Shown here: positions 42,482 through 52,242 of the stretch, in pieces
How the letters are laid out: each line of letters starts with the position of its first letter
Numbering within the stretch: position 1 is the first letter of the stretch
NCBI RefSeq assembly: GCF_028550435.1
Contig: NZ_JAQQKV010000002.1
Coordinates: 868,001-932,000, forward strand
Origin: Asticcacaulis machinosus
Lineage (GTDB): Bacteria; Pseudomonadota; Alphaproteobacteria; Caulobacterales; Caulobacteraceae
DNA length: 64,000 bases
Direction of reading: 5' to 3'
Notes under the pieces: model-generated
What the model saw: only the letters and a program-made list of their open reading frames with translations
Database searches by the model: none
Told to the model about the DNA's origin: nothing
Made by a program: the position numbers and the translations under genes

Positions 42482-43228
42482 TCAAATTCCGTCCCCACCA
42501 AATATCGGCTTATGGATGCCGCACTCGGTTTTGTCCTGACCGGCCCAGCGGCCGGCGCGGGCATCCTCACCCGCCTCGACCGGCTTGGTGCAGGTAAAGC
42601 AGCCGATGGACGGATAGCCCTGTTCGACCAGCGGATGTGGCGGCAGGGCATGGGCTTCGATATAGTCCGCAATATCGTCCGCCGTCCAGTTGGCCAGCGG
42701 ATTGACCTTGAAATTACGACCATCCCATTCGACTATCGGCATATTGGCGCGGGTCGCCGCCTGATGACGCTTACGGCCGGTGATCCAGGCGGTGTAATCG
42801 TCCGTGATCTTATTCAGCGGGCGCACTTTACGCAGGGCGCAGCAGGCGTCAGGGGCCAGCTTCCACAGATTGCCCTTAGGGTCGAAATCCTGTTCCTCAC
42901 CCTTATCGGCCTTGAGGTTGATCAGGTTGGTCAGGCCTAAGATTTTGGCCAGTTGATCGCGGTACTGCAGGGTCTGAAAGAAGTGCCGGTCGGTATCCAG
43001 AAAAATCACCGGCAGGTCTTTGTTGATCTGCGCAATCAGGTGCAGCATGACGGCGGAATCCGCGCCAAACGATGACGACAGGGCGATGGAGCCTATAAAC
43101 TCATGCTCTATCGCATCGCGCAGGATGTCCTGAGCCGTCCAGCTTTCATAGCGGGCCGACAGTTCTGCCGCACGCAGGGCCTCAGCAGAGGCGACCTGAT
43201 CGGCCAGATTGTTGATGATCATAGTCAT
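42482..43228 (-). CDS. cysH: assimilatory adenylyl-sulfate reductase (CysH family)
   Basis: 248 residues. It reduces activated sulfate to sulfite with thioredoxin. The PP-loop fold is ALSSSFGADSAVMLHLI. It carries the paired cysteines of the [4Fe-4S] type, CC in DACCALRK and CxxC in GCFTCTKPV, plus the catalytic ECGIH near the C-terminus. The iron-sulfur cysteines point to adenylyl-sulfate (APS) rather than PAPS as substrate, as is usual in alphaproteobacteria. It is the last gene of the operon cysG-DUF2849-cysI-DUF934-cysH. Confidence 0.95.
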   Translation of the reverse strand: MTMIINNLADQVASAEALRAAELSARYESWTAQDILRDAIEHEFIGSIALSSSFGADSAVMLHLIAQINKDLPVIFLDTDRHFFQTLQYRDQLAKILGLTNLINLKADKGEEQDFDPKGNLWKLAPDACCALRKVRPLNKITDDYTAWITGRKRHQAATRANMPIVEWDGRNFKVNPLANWTADDIADYIEAHALPPHPLVEQGYPSIGCFTCTKPVEAGEDARAGRWAGQDKTECGIHKPIFGGDGI

Positions 43229-43246
43229 GATCTGATCCTAACCGGT

Positions 43247-43768
43247 TTAGGCTCCGGCAAGCTGTTTGCGTAACGCCCAGATAGGTTGACGGGCGTCGGT
43301 GGCGCTTTGGTAAGCATTTTCAAACCGGTCGGTCGCGGCCTTAATAGCCCCTTCGGGATCGGCGTCTTTAAGCAAAAATTCGTTGAACCCGCAGCGCAGC
43401 ATGAGGAACAACTGGTCGCGAAGCACATCACCGACCGCGCGGATTTCGCCCTGATAGTTCAGGTCGGAGCGCAGGATACGGGCGGTGGAATAGCCGCGGC
43501 CATCGCGGTAGCCGGGGAAGTTCACCTCGACCAGTGCGATCTTTTCCATATAGGGACTAAGCGCGCGAATATCATCCCCCGGATTGATGCGCACACCGTA
43601 CTTGCCGTTCAGGCCCGGCAGTTCGTTGAGCGCGCGCTCAAAACCCAGCACATAGGGCCCGTCGGCACCGACGACATCTTCGTCATTGAGCAATGCCCAG
43701 CCATCAAGGATGCGGGTGCCGTCCTTGGCGATCAGGGTGGGGGTAGCTGAAGAGTTAAGCTGGCTCAT
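43247..43768 (-). CDS. DUF934 protein of the sulfite reduction operon
   Basis: 173 residues, starting at 43768 inside the cysI 3' end (14-base overlap). Longer in-frame starts would read through cysI and are not credible. DUF934 features are VNFPGYRDGRGYSTARILR, YQGEIRAVGDVLRDQLFLMLRCGFNEFLL and the acidic linker around DADPEGAIKA. The family sits between cysI and cysH in many proteobacteria. It is thought to assist sulfite reductase, perhaps in electron supply, but its biochemical role is not settled. Confidence 0.9.
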   Translation of the reverse strand: MSQLNSSATPTLIAKDGTRILDGWALLNDEDVVGADGPYVLGFERALNELPGLNGKYGVRINPGDDIRALSPYMEKIALVEVNFPGYRDGRGYSTARILRSDLNYQGEIRAVGDVLRDQLFLMLRCGFNEFLLKDADPEGAIKAATDRFENAYQSATDARQPIWALRKQLAGA

Positions 43769-45398
43769 GAAGCGCCTCTGCAAAAGTTTCACGGCCCAGA
43801 CGCTCAACCACATCGATGAAGCGCTCCGCAGGCGACGTGCGAAGTTGAAGATAAAGGCGCACGACGCGCTCAAGGGCACCGGGCACGGCCTCAGCCGACA
43901 GACCCTTGCCGGTGATGACGCCAAGCGCGGCTTTTTCATCGGCGCGACCGCCCAGCATGATCTGATAGACCTCGATGCCCTGCTTATCGACGCCCAGAAT
44001 ACCGATATGACCGACATGGTGGTGACCGCAGGCATTGATGCAGCCGGAGATCTTGATCTCCAGTTCACCGATCTCATCAGTCAGATTAGCATCGGAAAAC
44101 TTTTTAGAAATTTCCTGCGACAACGGGATCGAGCGCGCATTGGCCAGCGAGCAGTAATCCAGGCCGGGGCAGGCGATGATGTCGGTAATCTTTTTGGCAT
44201 TGGCGGTCGACAGATTAACCCGGTCCAACTGCTGATAAAGATCATAGAGATCAGCCTTGGCCACATGGGGCAGGATGATGTTCTGGTCATGGGCCACGCG
44301 CAGTTCGCTATAGGCAAAGCTATCGGCGACATCGGCCATGACGTCCATCTGCGCGGATGAGGCATCGCCCGGCGGCAGGCCTACCGGCTTGGTCGAGATG
44401 GTCACGCTAACGTGGTCGTCGCGCTTATGCGGATGGGTGTTGTTGCGCACCCAGCGCGCAAAGCCCGGATCGGCGGCTTTGGCACGATCAAGAGCGGCGG
44501 CATCAAAGGCCTTATCGGCATAGGCCGGATCGGGGAAGAACGTGCGAATCCGATCAATTTCGTAATAAGGCGCGTCAATGGCGGCCTGATCGAGCTGAGC
44601 CCATTCTTCTTCGACCTGACGGGCATATTCATCAGGCCCAAGCGCCGATACCAGAATCTTGATGCGCGCCTTATAGATATTATCGCGGCGGCCATAGCGG
44701 TTATAGACCCGCAGACAGGCCTCAAGATAACTCAGCAGCTTTTCACCCGGTACGCCCGACTTGATCAGGTGGCCCAGATGCGGTGTGCGGCCCATGCCCC
44801 CACCGACATAGACATCAAAGCCCTTGGGCGTCAGGTGCAGGCCGATATCGTGGACGCGGATGGCTGCACGATCCTTGGTGGCGCCGGTAATGGCGATCTT
44901 GAACTTGCGCGGCAGGAAGGTGAATTCCGGGTGGATGGTCGACCACTGACGGATGAGTTCGGCCCACGGGCGCGGATCGTCAAGCTCGTCCTTAGCGGCA
45001 CCGGCAAACTGATCGGTAGTGGTGTTGCGGATGCAGTTGCCCGAGGTCTGCATGGCGTGCATTTCGACTTCGGCCAGTTCTTCAAGAATCTTGGGCGTGT
45101 CCGCCAGCTTGATCCAGTTGAACTGAAGGTTCTGACGCGTGGTGAAATGGCCGAAATCGCGGTCATAGGTGCGGGCGATGTGGGCAAACCGGCGCATCTG
45201 AACCGACGACAAAACGCCGTAAGGAATGGCGATACGCAGCATATAGGCGTGCAGTTGCAGATAAAGACCGTTCATCAGACGCAGGGGTTTGAACTGGTCT
45301 TCGGACAGCTCCCCGCTCAGGCGGCGGGCGACCTGATCGGAAAACTCGGCATTACGTTCACGGACAAGGGCGTGATCGAACTGATCATAGACGTACAT
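43755..45398 (-). CDS. cysI: siroheme nitrite/sulfite reductase
   Basis: 547 residues. It reduces sulfite to sulfide in cysteine synthesis. Ferredoxin-like halves contain GHFTTRQNLQFNWIKL, QTSGNCIRNTTTD and the siroheme-[4Fe-4S] ligands in ACPGLDYC and GCINACGHHHVGHIG. Its length and the ferredoxin-type N-terminus match the single-subunit nitrite/sulfite reductase of alphaproteobacteria, rather than the CysJI flavoprotein pair; no cysJ is present. It lies two bases after DUF2849 and overlaps DUF934. Confidence 0.94.
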   Translation of the reverse strand: MYVYDQFDHALVRERNAEFSDQVARRLSGELSEDQFKPLRLMNGLYLQLHAYMLRIAIPYGVLSSVQMRRFAHIARTYDRDFGHFTTRQNLQFNWIKLADTPKILEELAEVEMHAMQTSGNCIRNTTTDQFAGAAKDELDDPRPWAELIRQWSTIHPEFTFLPRKFKIAITGATKDRAAIRVHDIGLHLTPKGFDVYVGGGMGRTPHLGHLIKSGVPGEKLLSYLEACLRVYNRYGRRDNIYKARIKILVSALGPDEYARQVEEEWAQLDQAAIDAPYYEIDRIRTFFPDPAYADKAFDAAALDRAKAADPGFARWVRNNTHPHKRDDHVSVTISTKPVGLPPGDASSAQMDVMADVADSFAYSELRVAHDQNIILPHVAKADLYDLYQQLDRVNLSTANAKKITDIIACPGLDYCSLANARSIPLSQEISKKFSDANLTDEIGELEIKISGCINACGHHHVGHIGILGVDKQGIEVYQIMLGGRADEKAALGVITGKGLSAEAVPGALERVVRLYLQLRTSPAERFIDVVERLGRETFAEALHEPA

Positions 45399-45400
45399 TA

Positions 45401-45700
45401 CTAAAATACCTCGTCACGGTTAAATTGTTTGGCGGTGTCAAACGTGGTTTGGCCGATCGTGGGGCCATTGGCGCGCACAAATTCGCGCACATGCTCGCGC
45501 TGTACCGGATCACCGGCGTCGGTCACGGGAATGAGATAAGGGGCGACCACTTCGGTTTCGCGAGCGACCCACTCAGCCTTAAGCGCCTCAGCCGCGTCAT
45601 CCTCAAGACGCGCCGCCAGAGCCGCATCCTCAACCCAGCCTGAGCCGGAATACCACAGCACCAGGCCGTCGGTTAATCGGTTGGCGGTCAGAAGCTTCAT
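45401..45700 (-). CDS. DUF2849 protein of the sulfite reduction operon
   Basis: 99 residues, cytoplasmic. LLTANRLTDGLVLWYSGSGWVED at the start and VVAPYLIPV with REFVRANGPTI later are typical of DUF2849. The family is nearly always next to cysI in alphaproteobacteria; its role is not known. Overlaps with cysG (four bases) and the two-base gap to cysI show tight coupling, so a role in siroheme delivery or enzyme assembly can be suggested but not shown. Confidence 0.9.
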   Translation of the reverse strand: MKLLTANRLTDGLVLWYSGSGWVEDAALAARLEDDAAEALKAEWVARETEVVAPYLIPVTDAGDPVQREHVREFVRANGPTIGQTTFDTAKQFNRDEVF

Positions 45701-47073
45701 GCGGAAACCTTTATCGTTGGTTGAGCCATCGCCTGTGCGCGATCCCAGTGTTCGTGACTTAAGGCCGTGACCTCGCCGATAATGACGAGGGTCGGCCCCT
45801 TGGGTGGGGTGGCAGCCAGAGTCGCTGCCAGTTCGTTTAACTGTGTGGCGGTGCGCACCTCATCGGGGCGCGTGCCGTTTTCGATAATCAGGGCGGGTGT
45901 CGAACCTGCGCGGCCATGCTCCATCAGTTGGGCACATACCCTTGGTGCGGTCGCCACGCCCATATAGATCACCAGCGTATGATGCGCCAGTGACAAGGCG
46001 GCCCAATCCAGTTGCAGATCGTTGTGTTGCGCGTCCCCATCTTTAGCATGGCCAGTGATGAAAGTGACGCTTTGGGCATGGTCGCGGTGGGTGAGGGGTA
46101 CACCGGCGGATGCCGCACAGCCCAGAGCAGCTGTAATGCCCGGTGTGACATGAACCTCGATGTCGGCGGCTTTGAGCGCCTCAACCTCTTCGCCGCCGCG
46201 GCCGAACACGAACGGGTCGCCACCTTTGAGGCGCACGACGCGCTTGCCCAGGTTGGCCTGCTCGACCAGCAGAGCGTGAATCTGATCCTGCGGCACCGAA
46301 TGGTTTGAGCGTTGCTTGCCGACATAGAACCGTTCGCTGTCGCGGCGGGCTAAGTCCATAATGGCATCCCCGACCAGCCGGTCGTAGATGATGACATCGG
46401 CTTCACTCAACAGGCGCAGGGCCTTAAGCGTCAGCAGTTCCGGGTCGCCGGGGCCAGCACCGACCAGATGCACCACACCGGTGCGGGGCTTGGGGGCCTT
46501 GATCTCAGCCAGTGCGGCGGTCAGGGCTTCATCAATTTTACCCGAACGCGCCAAGGTTGTCGCGGGCGCTGTCAGAATATGCTCCCAGAACCGGCGGCGA
46601 TCATCGACATTGCTGAACGCTTCGCGCAGGTGCGGTGACAGTTTGAGCGCAAATTCGGCCACATGGGTTTCTGACGGCGGGACAGCGGCCTCGATCTTGC
46701 GGCGGGTTTCGCGCGCCAGAACGGGTGCTGTGCCGCCGGTGGCGACGCCAATCGACAGAGATCCGCGATCGATAATGGCCGGGATGTGAAAATCGCTTAG
46801 GTCGGGCTGATCGACGACATTGACCGGGATTTTCAACGTGTGCGCCAAGGTCGCGCCACGCTCCGCGGAAGCGCGATCTTCAAACGCCACTAGTATCAGG
46901 GATGCGTCGCGCACATCATCGGCGGTCGGCCATTCGGCGTGTTCGATATCATAGATCAGCAGTTGCGCCGGTGTGCGCTCAACCAGATTAAGCTTGCGCG
47001 CAAGCGTCACCCCCGCGCCAATCAGCGCGACCTTACGGCCTTCCAACGGCCAGGACAGGGGTAAAGCGATCAT
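45697..47073 (-). CDS. cysG: siroheme synthase CysG
   Basis: 458 residues. The start at 47073 has AGGA five bases upstream; a TTG four codons earlier is less likely. The N-terminal domain (to about 200) is precorrin-2 dehydrogenase/sirohydrochlorin ferrochelatase, with VALIGAGVTLARKL, VAFEDR and the GVATGGTAPVLAR motif. The C-terminal half is uroporphyrinogen III methyltransferase: VHLVGAGPGDPELLTLKALRLL, VRLKGGDPFVFGRGGEE, THRDHAQSVTFITGH and PALIIENGTRPDE. It makes the siroheme used by the cysI product in the same operon. The dehydrogenase NAD loop reads GAGVTLARK, where GGGxVAxRK is usual. Confidence 0.95.
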   Translation of the reverse strand: MIALPLSWPLEGRKVALIGAGVTLARKLNLVERTPAQLLIYDIEHAEWPTADDVRDASLILVAFEDRASAERGATLAHTLKIPVNVVDQPDLSDFHIPAIIDRGSLSIGVATGGTAPVLARETRRKIEAAVPPSETHVAEFALKLSPHLREAFSNVDDRRRFWEHILTAPATTLARSGKIDEALTAALAEIKAPKPRTGVVHLVGAGPGDPELLTLKALRLLSEADVIIYDRLVGDAIMDLARRDSERFYVGKQRSNHSVPQDQIHALLVEQANLGKRVVRLKGGDPFVFGRGGEEVEALKAADIEVHVTPGITAALGCAASAGVPLTHRDHAQSVTFITGHAKDGDAQHNDLQLDWAALSLAHHTLVIYMGVATAPRVCAQLMEHGRAGSTPALIIENGTRPDEVRTATQLNELAATLAATPPKGPTLVIIGEVTALSHEHWDRAQAMAQPTIKVSA

Positions 47074-47096
47074 AACCATCCTCAAAAGGCAGACCT

Positions 47097-47109
47097 AGGT
47101 ATCATACCT
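47097..47109. promoter_or_regulatory. palindrome upstream of cysG
   Basis: AGGTATCATACCT is a 13-base palindrome 23 bases before the cysG start. It could be an operator for the sulfur operon; I cannot name the regulator. The rest of the gap up to 47215 shows no gene. Confidence 0.35.
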
Positions 47110-47215
47110 TAGTGTGGACTTTTAATCTCTAGCCTTGGATGGGAAAAGCGATGGTTTTTACCCTCTGGGATTAGAGGGGCTAAATAAGCCTAAGTTATTG
47201 CGAATTATACGCAAA

Positions 47216-47500
47216 TCAACGTGCGTTCAGCAGATAACCAAAGTCTGATGGCGTGCTGAAGTCGCCGCTATCGGCGTGGCCGGTATCCGAGGTCAGGCAG
47301 AAATGGTGCTGGAGCGGATGACGGCCGAATTCGCGCGTATTTTCATTCATATCCAGATCGGCCAGACGCAGGGCAACCCTGATTTGATGCTTGGTTCCGC
47401 TGCGCTGGCACAGAGCACAGGTGCAGTCCTTGGTGTCGCCGGTCAGTTCTGACAGGTCGAAATTGATGTCGCCAAAATGAGCCGCGCCTAAGTGGAGCAT
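47216..47500 (-). CDS. short GFA-like protein with lost zinc cysteines
   Basis: 94 residues from the ATG after a strong GGAGG. It aligns with the GFA (glutathione-dependent formaldehyde-activating enzyme-like) protein encoded at 48234-48581. The first CxC site (residues 7 and 9) reads AHF, the second cluster CTCALCQRSG (Cys26, 28, 31) is kept, and the third CxxC reads CLTS. The C-terminal third of the family fold is missing. Either it is a decaying copy or a shortened protein with a new role. The strong ribosome binding site argues that it is still translated. Confidence 0.6.
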   Translation of the reverse strand: MLHLGAAHFGDINFDLSELTGDTKDCTCALCQRSGTKHQIRVALRLADLDMNENTREFGRHPLQHHFCLTSDTGHADSGDFSTPSDFGYLLNAR

Positions 47501-47520
47501 GATACGCCTCCGATATTTAC

Positions 47521-47569
47521 AAAGCGCATCCCTAAAAGTGTGCAGCGGTTTTAGGATAAGATGCGCGTT
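47521..47569. repeat. RPE-like palindromic repeat
   Basis: Arms GCGCATC (47524-47530) and GATGCGC (47560-47566) enclose CCTAAAAGTGTGCAGCGG and TTTTAGGA. This is the classic layout of an alphaproteobacterial interspersed palindrome, and a diverged copy is at 3890-3948. It lies upstream of the short GFA-like gene, probably in or near its promoter. Confidence 0.7.
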
Positions 47570-47630
47570 AATTATACAGTGCACAGATATAGTGCAGTGC
47601 AAATAAAGGAACAATTAGACCCTAATACGG

Positions 47631-48200
47631 CTAACCTGCCGCGTCATAGGCGCGCTTAACGATGGCCATCAGGCTGTCATCGACCTGTGCCGCCTCGGTC
47701 AGCGGCACCACATACTGGCACATGCCGCCAGGCGGCAAGGCCTTGACGCGCGGATCGTCTATCGCGTCTTTCAGGTTTAGTCCCAGTTCAAAGCGGTCAT
47801 TGGTCTTGGGGCCGAGCATAGCGAACTGCTTCTTGCGGCGCAGGGAGACATAGCCCTGTTTCGGGGCGATCTCGAACTCACCGAAGCCATTGATGCCAGC
47901 CATCAGGGCTTCGTGGATCGGGCGCTGATGGGCTTTTTTGTCTTTATAGATGGCGTCCAGAACATCATCGGCGGCGGCATTTTCAGGGACCGCGAATGTC
48001 CCGCCGCGCAGGGCAAAATGCGTTAAGCTATTGGCGTCGCCGTGGCCGAGACCGTAATCGGATTTCAGCCAGGCGACGATGTCGCCGTGCTTGGTTTTGC
48101 CAGATGCGGTGATGTCCGCCATCAGGGCGATGCGGGATTTGCCCGTCTTTGTCTCGATATTTGAAAGCTGGGTTTCCAGCGCCTGTTCAACCGTACCCAT
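47631..48200 (-). CDS. DUF4287/DUF5655-type protein
   Basis: 189 residues. The N-terminal segment ETQLSNIETKTGKSRIALM with KTKHGDIVAWLKSDYGLGHGDANSLTHF matches DUF4287. The C-terminal half (IHEALMAGINGFGEFEIAPKQGYVSLRRKKQFAMLGPKTNDRFELGLNLKD) matches DUF5655. The two domains are commonly fused. The C-terminal fold often occurs with putative DNA-related proteins, but no activity is established. It is flanked by two GFA-family genes on the same strand. An intact reading frame, low ambiguity and typical codon use support it as real. Confidence 0.85.
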   Translation of the reverse strand: MGTVEQALETQLSNIETKTGKSRIALMADITASGKTKHGDIVAWLKSDYGLGHGDANSLTHFALRGGTFAVPENAAADDVLDAIYKDKKAHQRPIHEALMAGINGFGEFEIAPKQGYVSLRRKKQFAMLGPKTNDRFELGLNLKDAIDDPRVKALPPGGMCQYVVPLTEAAQVDDSLMAIVKRAYDAAG

Positions 48201-48233
48201 GTGTGCTTCCCCGTCAGAGACCGACAGAATGAC

Positions 48234-48581
48234 CTAATGTTCGGCACCGTTCCACTTATTGATGGTCAATTTTTCGAGATCGACATCGGGCAGGCAGCGT
48301 AAATTGACTGCGATCATCGGTTTGCCATTCGGGGCTGTGCCTTCGCCGTAGGGTTCAACGCCGCAGACCTTACAGAAATTATGGGCGATTTTCATTGTGT
48401 TGAAACGGTAGGTTTCGATATCGGCCGGATCGGTTTTGAGGTGAAGCGCATCTTTGCCCACAAAGGCCAGCAGGCTGCCACGCCGTCGGCAATAGGAGCA
48501 ATTGCAGTCTATGGCGTCCTTGAAATCGCCTTCAACCTCAAAACTGATCTTGCCGCAATGGCAGCTTCCGGTGTGCAGCAT
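48234..48581 (-). CDS. GFA family protein
   Basis: 115 residues, complete for the family. The zinc motifs are CHCGK (Cys7, Cys9), CNCSYCRRRG (Cys26, 28, 31) and FCKVCG (Cys70, Cys73). Members share the fold of glutathione-dependent formaldehyde-activating enzyme, but most have no shown activity and probably act on other thiols or bind metal. The shortened relative at 47216-47500 lies one gene away. The 5' end abuts a G/C-rich repeat region. Confidence 0.92.
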   Translation of the reverse strand: MLHTGSCHCGKISFEVEGDFKDAIDCNCSYCRRRGSLLAFVGKDALHLKTDPADIETYRFNTMKIAHNFCKVCGVEPYGEGTAPNGKPMIAVNLRCLPDVDLEKLTINKWNGAEH

Positions 48582-48647
48582 GGTTTTCTCCTGTTTTGCC
48601 GGAGGTTAGCGAATCTGAAAGCTGTGGGCAAATCCCGTTTATGTGGT

Positions 48648-48698
48648 TTGCCCCCTCCACCCCTTCGGGGTCCCCCTCCCCCGTAAACAGGGGAGGAG
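48648..48698. repeat. G/C-rich palindromic repeat, copy 3
   Basis: Contains ACCCC-TTC-GGGGT and CCCCTCCC...GGGGAGG arms. It resembles the elements at 8095-8198 and 20531-20673, and lies between the divergently spaced GFA gene and the terminator of the ferredoxin-NADP reductase gene. Confidence 0.6.
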
Positions 48699-48733
48699 AA
48701 AAAAGCCCCTCCGGTGGTGCCGAAGGGGCTTTG
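48699..48733 (-). terminator. intrinsic terminator of the ferredoxin-NADP reductase gene
   Basis: On the minus strand AGCCCCTTCGG and CCGGAGGGGCT form the stem (48730-48704), followed by TTTTTTC. Confidence 0.85.
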
Positions 48734-48746
48734 GTAACTAACGGGT

Positions 48747-48764
48747 GCAGGGTCTGTGACCCTG

Positions 48765-48765
<1 letters not shown>
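48747..48765. repeat. palindrome at the ferredoxin-NADP reductase 3' end
   Basis: GCAGGGTC-TGT-GACCCTGC, a perfect 8-base stem touching the stop codon. It is a counterpart of 30900-30920, with compensatory changes and the same TGT loop. Confidence 0.65.
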
Positions 48766-49988
<1,223 letters not shown>

Positions 49989-50011
49989 TTAGATTTGTTG
50001 ATGGGTTCTCT

Positions 50012-50974
50012 ATGTCTCGCGATCGTTTGCCGCCATTGTCGGCGCTTCGGGTATTCGAAGCGGCCGCCCGCCACGAAAGCTTCAAGCATGCGGCCGAGGA
50101 ATTGTTTGTAACCCCCGGTGCGGTCTCCCAGCAGATCCGTCTGCTGGAGGATCATGTCGGTGTGGAACTGTTTGTGCGCGATGGCCGGCGTGTGGTGCTG
50201 TCCGATGCGGGTAAGGCCTCGGCCCTGATCCTCAAGGAAGCGTTCGAGAAGATGTTCGAAGCGACGCGCCTGATGAAACAGGTGCAGCAAAAGGGCCGGG
50301 TGACTATTTCGGTCGCCCCCAGTTTTGCCGCCAAATGGTTGATGCCGCGCCTGAGCGATTTCAACGCCGAAAATCCCGATGTTGATGTCTGGGTCAGCGC
50401 CGACATGACCACGACCGATTTCGCCACCTCTGATGTCGATCTGGCTATCCGCTACGGCCACGGCAACTATCAGGGGGTCAATGTCGAGCATCTGTTGGAA
50501 GAGGGGGTTTTGCCGGTCTGCTCGCCGCTGCTGTATGAGGCCGCGCCGATCCGCAAGCCCGAAGACCTGAGCAACCACGTCCTGCTGCACGATGTTGGCT
50601 TTGAAACCGATCCGACCTGCCCCGACTGGCCGATGTGGTTTAAGGCCCATAAGGTTGAGGGTGTCGATGCGTCGCGCGGGCCGCGTTTTAACCAGAGCCA
50701 CATGGTCATTGAGGCCGCTGTGGCCGGTCGCGGTGTGGCCCTGGCCAAGCGCACCATTGCCGAGGCCGACCTCAAGGCTGGACGGTTGCAGGCTCTGTTC
50801 GGTGAGGATTTCAGCCCGATTTCCTACGGCTATTATCTGGTCTGGCCGCAGTCGCGTGAACCCTCTCAGGCCCAGACGCGCTTCATGGATTGGTTGCGCG
50901 CGCAGGCTAGAGACGAGGGCAACCCCTCGCTCGGCGGCTTTGATAAGCCTGTGTTTGCGGCGCAAGATATCTGA
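50012..50974 (+). CDS. LysR family transcriptional regulator, GcvA-like
   Basis: 320 residues. The N-terminal winged helix is PPLSALRVFEAAARHESFKHAAEELFVTPGAVSQQIRLLE. The effector domain follows from about residue 95 with VTISVAPSFAAKWLMPRLSDF. The sequence is GcvA-like, as in many glycine-cleavage and beta-lactamase regulators. It is divergent from the ferredoxin-NADP reductase gene and meets cysK tail to tail (4-base gap), so its target may be the divergent reductase gene. The effector is unknown. Confidence 0.93.
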   Translation: MSRDRLPPLSALRVFEAAARHESFKHAAEELFVTPGAVSQQIRLLEDHVGVELFVRDGRRVVLSDAGKASALILKEAFEKMFEATRLMKQVQQKGRVTISVAPSFAAKWLMPRLSDFNAENPDVDVWVSADMTTTDFATSDVDLAIRYGHGNYQGVNVEHLLEEGVLPVCSPLLYEAAPIRKPEDLSNHVLLHDVGFETDPTCPDWPMWFKAHKVEGVDASRGPRFNQSHMVIEAAVAGRGVALAKRTIAEADLKAGRLQALFGEDFSPISYGYYLVWPQSREPSQAQTRFMDWLRAQARDEGNPSLGGFDKPVFAAQDI

Positions 50975-50978
50975 CATT

Positions 50979-51992
50979 TTAGGCCAGCCACCCCGGCACG
51001 GGCAGATTTTTACTGCGCAGGAATTCCGGGTTGAAGATCTTAGAGGCATAGCGGTTGCCGTAGTCACATAACACGGTGACGATGGTCTTGCCGGGGCCTA
51101 GGTCCTTGGCCAGACGGATGGCGCCGGCGATATTGAGCGCGGTTGATCCGCCCATCACCAGGCCTTCGTTTTGCACCAGATCAAACACGATCGGCAGCCA
51201 TTCTTCGTCCGAAATCTGATAGGCATGGTCGATGACCGCGCCCTCTAAGTTCGCGGTAATGCGGCCCTGACCCACGCCTTCGGTGATGGACGAGCCTTCG
51301 GATTTCAACTCGCCGGTGGTGTAGTAGCTATAGAGGGCAGCCCCCAGCGGATCGGCCAGACCGATCTTGATGTCGGGGTTTTGTTGTTTCAGGTAAAGGC
51401 TCATGCCCGCCAGCGTGCCACCCGATCCGACCGCGCAGATAAAGCCGTCGATCTTGCCGTCGGTCTGCGCCCACACTTCGGGGCCGGTGGCGTCGATATG
51501 GGCCTGACGGTTGGCGACATTGTCGAATTGATTGGCCCAGATGGCCCCTTCCGGGTTCTTGGCGGCCAGTTCTTCGGCCAGACGACCGGAATAGCGCACA
51601 TAGTTATCGGGGTTGGAATAGGGGACGGCATCGACTTCGATCAGTTCAGCGCCCAAAAGCTTGATGGCGTCCTTTTTTTCCTGAGACTGGGTGCGCGGGA
51701 TAACGATGACGGTTTTATAGCCCAAGGCATTGGCGACGGTCGCTAAACCGATGCCGGTATTGCCTGCCGTACCTTCGACAATGGTGCCGCCGGGACGTAG
51801 CAAACCCTTGGCCTCAGCGTCGCGGATGATCCACAAGGCGGCGCGGTCCTTGATCGACTGACCGGGGTTGAGGAACTCGGCCTTGCCCAAAATCTCACAG
51901 CCGGTCGCTTCAGACGCGGCGTTCAGCCGGATAAGCGGCGTGTTGCCGATCAGGTCGATGACGGAGGCAACGGGCTTTTGCGAGTGTGACAA
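50979..51992 (-). CDS. cysK: cysteine synthase A
   Basis: 337 residues from a TTG with AAGGAG seven bases upstream; the preceding in-frame residues do not look like coding sequence. It joins O-acetylserine and sulfide to cysteine. PLP lysine in NPGQSIKDRAALWI, phosphate loop EGTAGNTGIGLA, and GSGGTLAGMSLYLK, all typical. The insert TGELKSEGSSITEGVGQGRITANLE is that of the long CysK subtype. It ends the sulfur pathway whose earlier genes are at 42482-47073, but has its own transcript. Confidence 0.94.
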   Translation of the reverse strand: MSHSQKPVASVIDLIGNTPLIRLNAASEATGCEILGKAEFLNPGQSIKDRAALWIIRDAEAKGLLRPGGTIVEGTAGNTGIGLATVANALGYKTVIVIPRTQSQEKKDAIKLLGAELIEVDAVPYSNPDNYVRYSGRLAEELAAKNPEGAIWANQFDNVANRQAHIDATGPEVWAQTDGKIDGFICAVGSGGTLAGMSLYLKQQNPDIKIGLADPLGAALYSYYTTGELKSEGSSITEGVGQGRITANLEGAVIDHAYQISDEEWLPIVFDLVQNEGLVMGGSTALNIAGAIRLAKDLGPGKTIVTVLCDYGNRYASKIFNPEFLRSKNLPVPGWLA

Positions 51993-52242
51993 GACGGCGC
52001 TCCTTTTGAGGGACGGTTTTTCGAGTGTCTCTTTAATCAAAGGCCGATGACAGCCCAAGCGATAGTTTCTAATGGCGGGGTTTAGTGGTTCTGTGGCCTT
52101 AAGACAAGCGCATTGAAAACCGTTCGCAGGAAAACCTGCGCTGAATCAGGAATTTTTACGCACCGCTTAAGCAAAAATGGTTGTTCTTAGCGCATCGCCT
52201 CCCCTATAGCTTGGCGAAACAAACAGAGGAACCTTAAGGCTC

